Origin: Melolontha melolontha
Taxonomy: Eukaryota > Arthropoda > Insecta > Coleoptera > Scarabaeidae
Length of the DNA stretch: 64,000 bases
Direction of reading: 5' to 3'
NCBI GenBank assembly: GCA_935421215.2
Contig: OW285235.1
Location: forward strand, 142,403,718-142,467,717
The notes under the pieces are model-generated. The model made no database searches and had not been told where the DNA came from. It saw nothing but the letters and a program-made list of their open reading frames with translations. How positions within the stretch are numbered: position 1 is the first letter of the stretch; the number at the start of each line of letters is the position of its first letter. The position numbers were made by a program, and so were the translations under genes. This document shows, one piece after another, positions 1-12,150 of this stretch.

Positions 1-1250
1 GAAATTATTCATCTAAATTTAGTTGCATTCCCATAGACGTGTTTTGTGAATGATATGATTTATCTTTAGCGCTTGGTAAAACACCTATACGTCCCCTCAA
101 ATACTTAATAACGAAATGTGCTTCATATCCAATTATGTTATGGAAAATAACTGGAACTGTACGTGTATCTTAATAATGCACATTACATTTCTGATGCATG
201 GTTACTCCCTATTTTCCACTCAAATAATCACAATCTCTATCCTTTTTCTTTTGACTAGAATTAAACGATTTTTCATAAGTATGACATACTGTAGCAAGTT
301 TATAGAAATATTATTCATCAAGCGTTAACATGTCCGTGGCTATGGAGCACAAAAATACTGTTTTTAAATCTTAGGCAAAAGTTTCGAGTTCTTTAGTAAA
401 CCATTCTACACAATGACTTTCTCTAAGTTTCGACAAAATTTTCTAACATTTTAAATTTAATAAACTTGTTATCAATCTTACAGTTGTTAATTTTTAGGCA
501 GTCTACGTAATATTCATCGTGAGCGGTTACCGTATAAAAGTAGTGCAAACAGTGGTAACGAAAATACTTTTTTTGTTTTATATCTTGATAGCTGTGTGGA
601 TAGAAGGCCTGATAAGTTTTTAATCCAGACATCGTGAATCTAGGACTGGATTTATTATCATTCACTTCAATTTTATTAAGTACGTAGGTAGTAAATTTTT
701 CATTAGTTTTTCTGAGAGTATAGACATTTACTGATATTTTGTTTTGTTTTTCAAATCTCGATATTTGTTTCATAGTTATAGAAAAGTTCATGCCTGTTAG
801 ACTCAATTCCGTATGCGGGTCAGTGTACTTAGTAACCCTCTGTAGATGCTTTTTCAAATTATATAAAGCAGATAACACTTTCCATGCGAAACAAGCATTA
901 TCATTATTTTTACGTTAACACAGGCTTCTTTATTTTTAATTTGTGAGGGTACTTCAATGATCCTAGTTGAGGTGTGAATTTATTAATATTTACAAGGACA
1001 TTGATAAGAATTAATAAGGCCCAGCCGGTCTGTCTTTCTTGAAACACTTCTAGATCGGTTAATATGTGTTCTTGAATATTATCGGTAAATAATTTCTGTG
1101 TCTCGGTAAATTTGTATATTTTTAGTATTAAAATATTCTAATTCATTAATCTCTTCGTCATCTTTCTGTTTTGTTAATTCATCGCAAAATACTGCATTTG
1201 TTTTGATAGTTTCCTCCTTCTTCAACAAATTCAATATTCTTCACTGAAAT
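1..1250 (-). pseudogene. Polinton/Maverick-type family-B DNA polymerase, N-terminal remnant (runs off left edge)
   Basis: The minus-strand translation, assembled over several frames, follows the N-terminal half of the long insect proteins that carry a DNA_pol_B_2 polymerase. In order: a segment with FQERQTGWAL and INVLVNINKF (about 950-1100), an open 151-codon stretch (423-878) with FSITMKQISRFEKQNKIS and NVY, a CLHYFY finger remnant, then (1-420) a Cys/His-rich CHTYEKSF segment and VPVIFHNIIGYEAHFVIKYL, which is the start of the 3'-5' exonuclease region. Family knowledge: these proteins replicate self-synthesising DNA transposons by protein-primed synthesis. Several stops and frame changes make this copy dead. 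The polymerase palm lies outside the window, so its state is unknown. The same protein region recurs on the plus strand at 62,560-64,000. Family assignment is by remembered motif pattern, not by search. Confidence 0.72.
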
Positions 1251-2489
1251 AGAATGTTTACATCCTTTAAAAATAATATCGGGTCAGTTTGTTTTAGACT
1301 AACAACTCCTCTTCGCTGCAGTCTTGAAATACTGATTTAATATCCCCTCATTTCATGACTGGTTGCCATTTGCTTCCTTGGCATATAACCGGTTCCAGTT
1401 ATTTGTAGAATACAATTCATTTGTTTGAAACTCTTTACACGACCATTGGCTGGCCTCAGTTTTTGTTTTTCTTAAACACTTTTGGCATGATTCAGCAATT
1501 CATTAAAACTCGAAGAGTCTGATTACATTCTTTTATTGCGGAAGCCAGAGCATCATTATCATTTTTAATATTAGCATTGCAAGTGTTGATTTAATATATG
1601 AATTTTGCTTTTAATTTCCGTTTAATCGGTTGAATTGAGTAGTGACATCTGGGGTCTATTTTCGGGACAATCGTCTTTCATTAAAAATTCTTTAAATACA
1701 AGTGATTAATTAAAGTTTTTTGATGATCGGGTTTTATGATTTATTGCCTTAATTTTTATGTAGCAAGATGTCTTTTCTAAGTACATAATTCATTTATATT
1801 TCTTCTTTTGAGTCGACTCATCTGTCGGTTGGTTTAAGAACAATTAATCTTACCTCTTATCTCTTTTGGTATCGAAATGTTCAGCTAGTAACAAGGCGTA
1901 TTTGTCAATGGAGAATTTTATAATGACTTTTTAAATAGTACAAGGTTGCTACGCTTTATGCGGGTTTAGTCATTATAATTTAAATAAGCGATAGAAATGA
2001 GAAATTGAGATATCGCAAGTGTCATTTTCGCTAGTGTTAGCGGATATAGTTTCCATTCACGTGTTCGTGAATTTTCCATTTTCTCTTCGAAGCAAGACCA
2101 TTACTCTATCATAGGTGTGTCTATCATTTGATGTCCATATGTATGGTAATGTTCTTTTTAATAATAATTTATTTTTGCTTAATTTTTTTATTCTCTTGAA
2201 TTTGAAAGGGTCCTAGTATGGAGCACAGGATAATTTCCTAGTGTGAGGCACACGTATGTTCCACGTACGGGGCCTATTTTTGCTAGTGTGAGGCATAACC
2301 TTCTGGAAGAATCTTCACATAACCCGATTTAGAACATAAGACGGTAGTGGAAGAGTCGTATCCCACGTACTCAAGAGGATACAGCTAAGTAGGACTCACA
2401 ACGAACTAAGCAAAACGTGATGAGTTTGATGTAACTAATTTAGTAATGTAGGATCTACTCGTTTTATATTATTCTGGAGTTTATAGGCA
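1251..2489. other. No intact gene; possible upstream part of the polymerase remnant
   Basis: The minus strand between 1,250 and 1,650 still has short open pieces between stops (for example an LASAIKECNQTLRVLMN segment), which may be an extra N-terminal part of the neighbouring polymerase remnant, but I cannot assign it. From 1,650 to 2,490 I see only AT-rich sequence with a short repeated motif (ctagtgtgaggca occurs twice, near 2,239 and 2,284). Confidence 0.3.
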
Positions 2490-2900
2490 TTTAATTTAAA
2501 TCTCACTGCGTGAATTTGATTAGAGTTCAAGGTAAAACGTATATCTTAAGTTAGAGTCAGAGTTTAGAGTAATTTAAAGGCACTCGATAACCCTTAACTT
2601 TTGCTTGCAAAGGGTAGTCGAAATGTATATCAACGTACCTAGGGTCATGTCAAATTTCAATTTTTTACTTGAAATTATTATTGCTATCGTAAATCTACTT
2701 CAAAATTTCAAATATTGTTAATAACTTTTGTAGATATAAACCAACATATTGCTAATATTTAGATTATATGTTCAATGTTTAATTTTCCTTATTATGATTT
2801 AAAATTGTATTTTGTTTATTGAATAATTTAACAACCTAATTATTGTACAGAGTGTATAAACATCTCAATATCAGATTTTTCGAAGAATCCTTGGATAAAT
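2490..2900 (+). repeat. Dispersed repeat, copy 1 (partner at 46,480-46,840)
   Basis: The stretch shares an ordered series of blocks with 46,480-46,840 in the same orientation: cactcgataac with tttgcttgca, then tagggtcatgtcaaa, then ttcaatgtttaattttcctt, then aatcctTggataaatt-type sequence. Copies differ by many substitutions and small gaps. No coding potential is visible. It is probably the non-coding part of an old element; the second copy continues into another shared block (see 47,280-47,530). Confidence 0.65.
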
Positions 2901-2914
2901 TACTAACTTCTTCT

Positions 2915-5676
2915 TCTTCTGTTTTGGGTTGGACGCCAGAACGTTCAGGAACTTGAGCACACTGCTCTTTGTACTATCTCCAATAGATCTCTCAGTTCCA
3001 CTCTCTTAGTCTTGTGTCCTCGATGAAAGCCACTATCCTCCTGAGGGGAAGTTTGAGTACACTCGAAGGATCCAATAGATCACTCCAGAAATATTTCTGT
3101 CTGTTACAAATAATGCCAGCGGAGGGAGACCCACGATGGCTTCCATGGAGGCGGTTGCCATGCTTTCATAGCTCCCGTGATTCCCAACAGAGCCTGTAGC
3201 TGGAGAGTCGTGAGGAGCCCCACTGACGATGTCCGCTCCGTCTTCCTTCACCAGACAACTGCTCCATAGGTAATCGTTGATCTTACTACTGCTGTGTACA
3301 ACCAGTGTACCACATTTGGTTTTAGTCCCAAGGTCTTACCAAAAGCTCTTCTGCATCTCCAGAAGAGCTGCGTCGCCTGTCTGCCACTTTGACTAGGTGT
3401 ATGCTCCAATTCAGTTTCGCATCAATTGTTATGCCTAGATACTTCACTTCATTGGTTAGTTCTAACTCTTATCCGCTGCCCAGATCATTTAGTTTTCTCA
3501 TGTTGGTAAAAGTTACCAAAATAATTGAAACATACATGAGTAGGTAAACCCCACCAGTTTTGTATAATACAAAGGTATTTTTAATAATATAAAATATTAT
3601 TAAAAATCTGGTGTGAAGAACACAAATGCAGGTTCACTATTAATATTTTCTGTGAACGTGTCCGAATATATCCTATCCCCAGAGACGTAGATACGTATTT
3701 CGTTAGTTACCGACTTGTTTTTTTAAGGATTGACAGTTAATCCCTCCTCAAGACACCATCTTTCCACAATTCGCAGAGAATTTCGCATGATGCTCGCCAC
3801 TGTCCCCGGGAATTTCCCCTGGGATACTATGACAATGTCATCGGCTAACCCCTGCGTCGATATTCCCTGGTTATTTAATGTCCTGAGGAGATTATCCACT
3901 GCTAGATTCCATAGCAGCAGTGACAATACGCCTCCTTTAGGACACCCTTTTGTTGTACTCATGGAGATCCTTTTGTTTTGCATTTTGGCATGAACTGGTC
4001 TGCTACGCAGCATGTTATGAACCCAGTTGCATGTAGTGCTTTTTATTTTTCGATCTCTTAAAGATCTAATAATAGTAGAAGTCGAAGTGTTATCGAAAGC
4101 TCCCTCTATGTCTAAGAAGACTGCAAGTGCAATTTCCTTGTAGAATGGGCTCCTTTCGAGCTCTCTCGCCAGGCTATGCAGGGCATCCTCACCTGATTTT
4201 TCCATCTGGTATGTCCATTGCAGTGGGTGCAGTGGAGCCCCCGCCAGAGCCCCTACTTTAATATTTAAATATATCATTTTTTACATGGTCTTGAACGTGA
4301 AAGAGGCAAGACTAATTTGTCTAAATGATTCAGGGTGGGTATATGTTCCTTAGCTGGACTTCGGTATAAACATTACCCTAGTTTCTCTCCATGCCCTAGG
4401 AATATAACCCATAGCAAGGCTACACCGGAATATCTCCAATAGAAAACCCATAATTTCTCCAATTTCCCCTTGAAGGAGCTTGGGAAACACTCCGTCTGGT
4501 CCTGTGGATTTATATGGTTCAAACGATCCTATCGCCCATCTAATTAAATATCATACCTAGTCGGCCTTCAAGAGGTGACAACTTGATTGGTATCACAATC
4601 GTCCATACGCTCCGAACCTGGAAAGTGTACCCCCAGGAGATACTTTAAAGTCTGTTCTACGGTACTGGTACATGTCCCGTCCGATTTTTGTATAGATCTA
4701 ATTGCGTTGGATGGATCTTTTTTGAGACTTCCGTTAATTCTGGCCATGTCAGGAACACCTTCGATGTCCTCACAGAATTTTCTCCAGGCCGTCCTTTTGC
4801 TTTCTTTGATTTTATCATTGCATTTATTGAGGAGAGCCTTATAGGCTTCCCAATTACCTGTTTTCTTCGCCCTATTAAATGACCGGCGAGTTTCATTCCT
4901 TAAATTTGTTAACTCTGTATTCCACCAGGCAACCCGCCTAGCTATACGGCGCTTCCTAAGGGGCAGTTATTTTCATAGCAGGAAAAAATGGTCCGTTGCA
5001 ACCATGCAACAGCCAGCTACAGCTCTTCCACATTTCCTATTCTAACAGGGATGTTTCATGTTGCAGCTAACAGGTCTTTCTTGTAAGAGCCACAGTCTGT
5101 TCTCTTGGGATCCCTGTATAGTTTGGTTTCCGTTAAATCTGTGCATAATTTATAGCGGATATACTCTTGATCAGAGAGCGACGGCTCGTCGGATACATGC
5201 CACCGCCTTACAATATCCCGTACTCTTAACGTGCGTAAGATTACATCTATGACTGATTCACCCCTTGATGTCTCAAACGTCGGTTTATCACCTTGAGTCA
5301 GACAATCAAGTTCAGTACCACAGAGATAGCTATAGAGAGACTTACCCCTATAATTGTTATGCTTACTGCCCCGAGCCTTATGATGAGCATTGGCATCTGC
5401 GCCGATAATCAATTTCAGATTGTTCTTACTGGTATATGCCACTAAGGCCTCAAGATCAGGCCCTGGTAGCTCTGAAACAGATACAAGTTCTAATTTTAGT
5501 GTCTGGGCACCAACCAACGGCTCCCTTCCCCTAATCTGTAGTTCTCTCACCTTTCCTCTACTTATACATGACTCTTGGATGAGGGGGATATCGATATCTT
5601 CAACCAGCGTCCTTTGACAAAGTGCCGCTGTTGCTGTTCTCTTATGTTGAAGATTTATTTGGAGAATCTTCAACAT
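2915..5676 (-). pseudogene. LINE ORF2: endonuclease plus reverse transcriptase, disabled
   Basis: The start ATG is at 5,676 (LKILQINLQHK, a typical APE-type endonuclease opening), overlapping the ORF1 end by about 35 nt. Endonuclease landmarks are the QE motif, GADANAHH and PSLSDQEYIRY. The usual SDH histidine is Q here (codon at 5,167-5,169), and the middle of the domain seems shortened, so cleavage should be lost. The linker (about 5,050-4,300) contains VAWWNTELTNLRNETRRSF. The RT is open at 4,277-3,723 with the catalytic Asp in FLDIEGAFD, but the YADD-type box reads LADD. After the inserted repeat the reading resumes at about 3,505 with LTNEVKYLGI. Multiple frames are needed throughout. 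Confidence 0.8.
3505..3722 (-). repeat. Small interspersed repeat (MITE-like) inserted in LINE ORF2
   Basis: LINE ORF2 is interrupted here: protein sense ends at GLTVNP (3,723 onward) and resumes at about 3,505. The insert is homologous, in opposite orientation, to 43,579-43,732. Shared blocks are acgtatctacgtctctgg / acgtatctgcgtttctgg, aaaatattaatagtgaac and tgtgttcttcacacca. The arms aaggtatttttaataat and attattaaaaatacctt are inverted to each other in the other copy, suggesting terminal inverted repeats of about 20 bp. No ORF is present. Confidence 0.7.
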
Positions 5677-6487
5677 TTTGACCCTTGAACGTTGGTGCTT
5701 GAGGTTCTCCTAAAGTACCCTCATCCTGCATCACCGGTTTCTGGTCTTTCTTTGTTTCGAGGATTACAAAGCTAGCCCTCTGAAAGCGATAGTAGGGTCT
5801 CCAATCAGTCCTCACCAACGTTTCCTTAGACTCCTTGTCAATCCGAAGGCCCACATATAGGCACTTTTCCGAAGACCTGGAACTGAGGGTAATCCATCGG
5901 TCCATTTTAAGCCCTGGATTTTGCCTCTCGAGTCTTTTCAAGCCCACTGTCAGATCCTCTTTTTGAGTCTCTGGCAGAAACGCTAAAACTCGTTGCTGTT
6001 TTGGCAGCTCCTCGCTCTTCACGAGTTTTCAAACAGTTTCCTTTTCCAAGTAACCTCTCGTTGTGTTGTACGCGTCCTCATCTGCACAGATGACCCCATA
6101 GTCACCGTCCATAAGAAAGGAGGATTCAAAGCTCGGTCCTTTCTTTTCCCTATTTATGACCATCATCAAGATCTCTTGTATAGCTCCTACGTTTCCCTCA
6201 GTCACTAAGCTGACCGGGCAGTCCTTAGGAACTATTGCAGCTTTAATACCTTTAAGAGCTGCTTTGCAACTCACGTCCGAAGCAGGAAACTTCGTGTGCT
6301 TAGTTATTTTTTTCTCAGGAGTGCCCCTATCCGACACCGTTCGCTTAAGGGACCCTATTGGCTTAGGTTGTGCCCCGGAAAGATGTTTTCTCTCCTTGTG
6401 TGCACCCTCTGCTTTCCCAACATCCTTAGTTTCAGTTCGTTGCGTTTCTGTTTTGTTTTTTGGCGCCTCAGCAGTCTCCATTGCCAA
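5642..6487 (-). pseudogene. LINE ORF1 (gag-like, DUF4780-type), one in-frame stop
   Basis: The reading frame runs from an ATG at 6,487 to a stop at 5,642 (about 281 codons), broken by a single TGA at 6,029-6,031. The first half is Lys/Glu/Thr-rich. The centre and second half contain VSLVTEGNVGAIQEILMMV, then LRIDKESKETL and TDWRPYYRFQRASFVIL, which resemble the ORF1 domain (Pfam DUF4780) of arthropod LINEs. I see no CCHC knuckles. ORF1 proteins of this group bind element RNA to form the retrotransposition particle. The frame overlaps the start of ORF2, as is common in such elements. Because only one nonsense codon breaks it, this part is better preserved than the RT. Confidence 0.72.
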
Positions 6488-6981
6488 GTGAGTCTCTATG
6501 ATTCCTTAGGTTTTAGATTCTCTTGACTACATCTTTTTAAATATCTGATTTTTGTCTGGATTCATTTAATTCCTACGAGTATGGAAGAAGTATGAAGTCA
6601 ATGCCCGCAGAGCTTCGATTACGGGCACAAGGTGTAAATACAAGGGGGTGCCGCCTAGTGTCCCCAGGGGAACGTTTGAGACCACATATACCTCAGTGGC
6701 CATTCGGCTCTAAGCACGTTGCCTTTCACCGTAGCTTGGGAGAGCTGGTCCGCGGTGACAGCTTTCGCTAAGGATTAGAAGGTTTTTAGACCTATACATC
6801 CCGCTTATAACTGCCACTAATCAGGTCCCCCAATATAGATTTGACCGTCCCATTATCTGCCACCTAGGGACGCGACTGGCGAGTAGCTCAACCCCTGTGG
6901 AAGATGTCCGTGAACAGGTACCAAACTTACTTATCGACTAGATTAAGCATGCAAATTATTTATTAATGACTAGCAACGCCC

Positions 6982-6997
6982 CGCGGTTTCACCCACG
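6982..6997 (-). terminator. Helitron 3'-terminal hairpin
   Basis: The minus strand reads CGTGG-GTGAAA-CCGCG, a 5-bp stem with one G-T pair, followed by 8 nt and the terminal CTAG. Such hairpins mark the end of rolling-circle strand transfer in Helitrons. Confidence 0.75.
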
Positions 6998-7159
6998 TAG
7001 ATACCGATCTCGTGGCAGTGGAAAGTCTACTAAGTCGGACTATAGATTTCTTTTTGCTAACATAAAAGTTTTATTTCACTTAGTTTTCAATTACTTCCTT
7101 TCAGATTATTAGATACACACTTACATTCATTATCAAATCAATATACAGATTTTACTTTA

Positions 7160-7340
7160 CAACGAATATGTATCTAACTAATACATTTTTAAATTCGTAA
7201 CATAATTTACGTAGAATGTCCGACATTAGAAAATTTAAAAATACTCTACAGGTATTGAAAAATTCTTGATTTCAAGTAGGTAATGATAGAATTTTTTTAA
7301 TCGGTCCAGTAATTTTTAGCTTGATTATTATAAATTGTTA
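7160..7340 (+). repeat. Helitron subterminal direct repeat, 3'-end copy
   Basis: The blocks catttttaaattcgt, gaatgtccga, tttaaaaa and ggtattgaaa occur in the same order at 11,960-12,150 near the other end of the Helitron. A further shared piece, aatcggtccagta, sits at about 7,299 and again at about 12,440. The copies are direct with respect to each other. Confidence 0.65.
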
Positions 7341-7412
7341 AAAATAAAAACAAAAATTCAAAATGCAAAACTTTCTTCTATTATATTAGAGAATAGATTT
7401 ATATGTAGAACT

Positions 7413-10400
7413 TTAGTGTCTAAGAACTTCCCTATACACAACATTTGACGTAGTTTTGTTTTGTGGCAGCAAAATAATTTGATGTTCTGGAGTTCCGACT
7501 CGGGATAGGCCAACATACAATTGCCCATGGGTAAAACATTCTTTACGAAGGTCAATCCCTACTAAATTGAAAGTTTTTCCATGTGACTTATTAATAGTTA
7601 AGGCAAAGGAAGTTTTTACCGGAAATTGAATTCTTTTAAAAGGTATTGGTATATCCGTGGGTATCATTGGTATCCTTGGAATATGAGCTAACTCACCAGT
7701 TGCAGGCCCAGTTATAATGGTCGCTACAATTAAGTTGTCTTTCAGTTCTTCTATGAGTAGTCTAGTCCCGTTACACATGTTTGGTGAGCTTAAATTTCTC
7801 AAAAGCATGATTGGCGTCCCAATTTTTAATGTTAAATTGTGAGGTGGTAGTCCTGCAGGGTTAAGTGAATTTTAAAATTCCTGTGGGTAATGAACTGCAT
7901 CTTCTGTATTAGAAACTGTATCTATCGATTTGTAATGTTTAACCTGGCCGGGAACTTTTTGTGTGATGATATTATTTATTTCGTCCACTGTCTCATTCCG
8001 AGGCGACACTATTGCTCTAGAACACAGCCAATTATAGTCTTTTTCAAATAAATTTTCAATGTCAGGGTATACCGCATCTATCAAATTTTCTAAACTATAA
8101 ACTATTTGGCCCAGAGACTCATCTAAGAGAACTTCATAAGTGGTTATATTTGGAGACGAAAAAATGCCTTCACCAAGTTTTAACAATTGTTGTGGAAAAT
8201 TACTTTGGGTGTTTCTACGGAGGTGAGCTCTCATGTTAGTCCGCAAATGCAAATGTTGAATCATTGCCCAAAGGGGAGATGACTTCAAGCAAGATTTGAT
8301 AATATTTGCCCGCGTGCCCCTGTTAACTACTGGAAGGGTCTGTCTGAAGTCTCCGGCAAACACAAAAGTTATACCACCAATAACAGCTGCAGAGTTTCTA
8401 AGGTCTTTTAAAGTTCGGTCCACAGCCTCCACATGAGCTCTGTGGCTCATAGCGCATTCATCCCAAATTATTATTGACGCGTCTTGCAATAATTTGCCAA
8501 GAGGTCCATTCTTGCTGATAGAACATGTTGATTGTTGCTCCAAAGAGACGGACAGTGGGAGTTTAAATGTGGAATGTGCAGTCTTACCCTCACTCAATAG
8601 AGTTGCAGCAATCCCTGACGAAGCCACTGCTATTGCTATTTTGCCTGTCTGTCTTATCTTAGCAAGAATCAAATTAGCGAGAAATGTTTTTCCTGTACCT
8701 CCTGGAGCGTCTAAAAAAATAATTTCCCCCTGTTGTTGTCTATGCTGTCTATTATTGTGTTAAAAGCATGTTTTTGATCAGGGACTAATTTTGAGACATT
8801 GTCATTGACAAATGCTGTTAATTCATCGGTATTATAACGTGCTATAGTGTCTGTATTATTGTGGGAACGAACTGAAGGAGGTAATCCAACATCACTCAAA
8901 CTTTTATCAGTTAATCTCAACAGTTTATTTTCTATTTCTATTAAACCTTCATTATAAATGTCTTCACGGAAAGGTAAAGTAAAATCTTGGGTTTTCTGTC
9001 TGATTCTATGTCTAATATCTTCGCATAAATGATCTTTAAAATTATCCCACAACTTCATTGGTTCCGATGGAAACGTCTCCTTGACAATACCATTTACAGT
9101 CTTTAGATATTCGAAGGTGGTCGGACCGCGTACGTGATGTAGCAGAATTCGGAGATAAAAACACTCCGATTGTGACAGATGTATCCCGTAAACTCTACCT
9201 AAAGCGGCGTCTCCTTTTATCCCCGGATGGCCAACTACATCTTCACCACGCTTTCTTCTTTTGAATTTATTATTAGCTCACGTATAGTATTGCGGGACTT
9301 CGTGGTAAAGCAGAGTTTTGGCGAATTCATCTTCAATACACAGATCAAGAAACGCCAGCAAAGTCGTTTTTTCGTTGGTTTTGGGCTACTTGTTGAGCTG
9401 TTCCTGATGTAAAATAGACCCTTTGACCATTTTCTAGATGGACAACTAAATGCACTACAGTAGAATACCAGTCGTGAATTGGAAATTCTAATATTCTCCA
9501 TACAGCTTCAGATGTACTAATATATCGGCCATTTAAATAGTTTTCTACTTCATTGTTTGGATTTCTAACGCTGAATGTGGCTTGGTCTGAACCTTTATTA
9601 ATATATTTGCAAATATATTTTATAGCTTGGACCGAGTGGCAATATTCAACATTGATATGAGCGTTGAATGTTTTGCATAACAGTGGGGATTAAGGGACAA
9701 TCCACCTATTATCTGTGGTAACCCTACTTCCCCTAATATTCAATGTAGTGTTCCGACCTCCATTTTCCGTGTCACGGCGACGATATACTGGATAACCATC
9801 CACTCCGGTCTGGGTATCGTTAACGAAACGTCGTGGACAATCCTGGATCAATTTGTGGGTCAGGTAGCTCGGCAACTATAATACTATCAATTTCGCCTGG
9901 CTGGATTTTTCTTTCCAGCCAGAACAACAAATGACAGTGAGGTAAGCCGCGCTTTTGCCACTCTACACTTGCCATGTGGCATTTTACTTTGCCGAAAATT
10001 TCGTTTTTGGTAAATAATTTTATGAATTTTTTCATTTTTAAATGAAACACCCCCGCTATAATATCATGTCGGTCGAAGGACCGTTGACCTGGTAATAGCA
10101 GTGCTTTAATTTCATCCCATTCCGGGTTGCATGTCAATGTGACAAATAAGTCAGGTCTCCCATAATTTCTGACGTAAGTCATTGCATCTTGTGTTTTTTC
10201 ATGCAAATAACGCGGAGAACCTGTAAAAGATGATGGTAATATTATATGTTGACCAATATTTGATGGGTCAACATTTGAGTCTTGGTTTAAGGCATCTCTA
10301 AGACGTATGTAATCGTCAGCCCTCAGTTGTTGTTGATTCCGAGAAATATAATTTAATCTTTCAGAAATAATTTTTGCCATCATGTCGACACAATATTGGC

Positions 10401-11815
10401 TAAATAAGTCTCTGTAATAATGTAAAGTATTAAAAGAATTTGCTCTTATCATCAGTCTATATGCGTAAAGTTGCATACATGTAACATTTTTGTTCCGCGC
10501 TGTACCTTGTTGTGGGATGGTTAAATAATAACCATCTTCTCCTCTTATAAACATTATGGGCTATTGTAGGGGGTCATATGAGCGGTGTAATTCTGAAACT
10601 CTTCTTAGCTGTCCGTGTTTACTGGCAAAACTATATCCCGGGGGCCCTTCTCTTCATCGACCAAGAGAACGGCTACCTCGTTTACATTAGGAGCGTTATA
10701 TCTACCTCTGTGTGCTATCTGTGGTGTGCGATCAGAATGTATAATTAGCTTTAAATTTTCCGAAGAGTTAACTTCTAAATTTTTTTTTAAACTTTGTATA
10801 TATACATTGTGACTATTCAACATGATCTGCAATTCGTTTATCAAATCTGGTTTTAGCGTGGGGGCTATGTTTGATCGCAGAGATAATTGGTCGGCATCAG
10901 AAATAAAATATATCTGCAAAAATTGAGGGCTTTGGCCAGATGGCGGTAAAAGGCTACCTATCAGATGATAAACTTGTCCTTCAACTTTAAAAGTTGGCAT
11001 AAAATTACCCTCTCGAATTTCTTTTGCCCCAAACGAAGTCATCTGAAAAAGGCATTGTATCTACGTACGTTATTCAAAAAATGCTTCGACAATGTATGAT
11101 TATTTGTTAAATAGTTTTTTATTGGTTCTGGTGGTTCTTCAATTTCAGGAAGAATAACTTTTCCAGACGCGCAGCACATACAGATCGCTTCATCAGCCCA
11201 TTTTTTTGCAAAACATTTAGGACAAATCTTATTCATTGCTCCTATTTGAATGCAGTTCTGGTGAGCATAATCAATTTGAATCACTAAATGCCGATCTGTT
11301 ACTATGTGCTAAAATTCTGTTGCGCGTCCTAGTTGTTAGTGACTGTTGCCTTTGTCTCTGTGCCATAAGCCGTTGCGAGCGTTCAGCGCCAGATTCCCGT
11401 GCACGCACTTGTGACATCCTATCTCTATTTTCAGCAAAACGCTGCGAGCGTTCGGCGCTAGACTGTCGTTCGTGTAATTGTGACAATCTCGCATTTTGTT
11501 CTGTAAGACGAAAGCAACGTTCAGCGCTAGATTCCCGTGCACGCGTTTGCGAGATCCTAACTCTATTTTCAGCAAGACGCTGCGAGCGTTCGGCGCTACA
11601 TTCGCGAGCCCGTGTTTGCGAAATCCTAGCTCTATTGTCAGCAAGACGAAGCGAACGTTCGGCGCTACATTCGGGATTCGCGATTGCGACGCGTACTCTC
11701 TCTGACTCGCAAGGCGAGAAGTATTTTCAGAAGAAGATTCTCCAATACGACGTATTTTTGCTATTCTCGCTTGGGAACTACGTGTAGATAGTTGCGAATT
11801 TCTTTTTCGCGGCAT
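7413..11815 (-). pseudogene. Helitron RepHel protein (HUH replicase-helicase), lightly broken
   Basis: The protein would start at an ATG at 11,815 (PRKRNSQLS). The order is: Arg-rich 23-residue tandem repeats (11,378-11,722), a Cys-rich finger (CPKCFAKKWADEAICMCC, 11,039-11,284), the Rep N-terminal domain (11,042-9,820) and PIF1-type helicase (9,058-7,413). The HUH box is KRGLPHCHLLFWL, with the HxH pair intact. Both tyrosines of the two-Tyr motif are present in IKYICKYINKG (about 9,600-9,630). Walker A reads APGGTGKTF (about 8,690). Later helicase motifs include VFAGDFRQTLP and SFALTINKSHGKTF. Lesions are a few frameshifts and a single in-frame TAA at 7,872-7,874. The protein would nick and unwind DNA for rolling-circle transposition; this copy cannot be translated in one piece. 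Confidence 0.86.
11378..11722 (-). repeat. Five 69-bp tandem repeats coding 23-residue Arg-rich units
   Basis: The motif gcgAgcgttcRgcgct recurs with exact 69-bp spacing (reference base at 11,378, 11,447, 11,516, 11,585 and 11,654). The period is a multiple of three, so each unit encodes 23 residues with the sense RARESSAERSQRLAENR, near the N-terminus of RepHel. The exact period and in-frame divergence suggest selection on a basic, probably DNA-binding, segment while the element was active. Confidence 0.85.
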
Positions 11816-11959
11816 AATTATTTCGTGAAAGTTTTATTCAAATCACAGGAAATAATAAGTAATGGAATAGGTTATGTGTGTATGATGACATGTGAATAAA
11901 ATGGTACACTGCAAACAAAATGAATATGTCCATCGCTATACTACTACATTATATTATTA

Positions 11960-12150
11960 TAACATTATCTTCTTTAGATTGACATTTTTAAATTCGTTAT
12001 ATCATTTGAATCGAATGTCCGATTTTAATAATTTAAAAAGTATTTTACTGGTATTGAAATGGTCTTTAATAAAATATTATTTAATAGGATAAGGAATAAT
12101 ACAGAGGTATGGATAATATGGTTTGATTATTGTCGGCACTTTTATTAACT
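11960..12150 (+). repeat. Helitron subterminal direct repeat, 5'-end copy
   Basis: Partner of 7,160-7,340 (catttttaaattcgttat, gaatgtccgatttt, tactggtattgaaa). Direct repeats near both ends could reflect nesting of a shorter related Helitron, or end duplication during rolling-circle transfer. Confidence 0.6.

Larger units (their letters stand above)
2915..6950 (-). mobile_element. LOA/R1-like non-LTR retrotransposon (LINE), degraded
   Basis: On the minus strand the order is: a GC-richer leader without ORF (about 6,950-6,490), ORF1 (6,487-5,642), a short overlap, then ORF2 with AP-type endonuclease (5,676-5,056), linker and reverse transcriptase down to about 2,915. This is the standard two-ORF LINE layout. 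The RT wording (FLDIEGAFDNT, GCPKGGVLS, ADDIVIV, WCLEEGLTVNP) is that of the LOA/R1 group of arthropod LINEs. The element is split by a roughly 215-bp repeat at 3,505-3,722. Its right end stops close to the Helitron terminus at 6,970. No poly(A) tail or target duplication could be placed with certainty. The clade call is inference from motifs. Confidence 0.8.
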
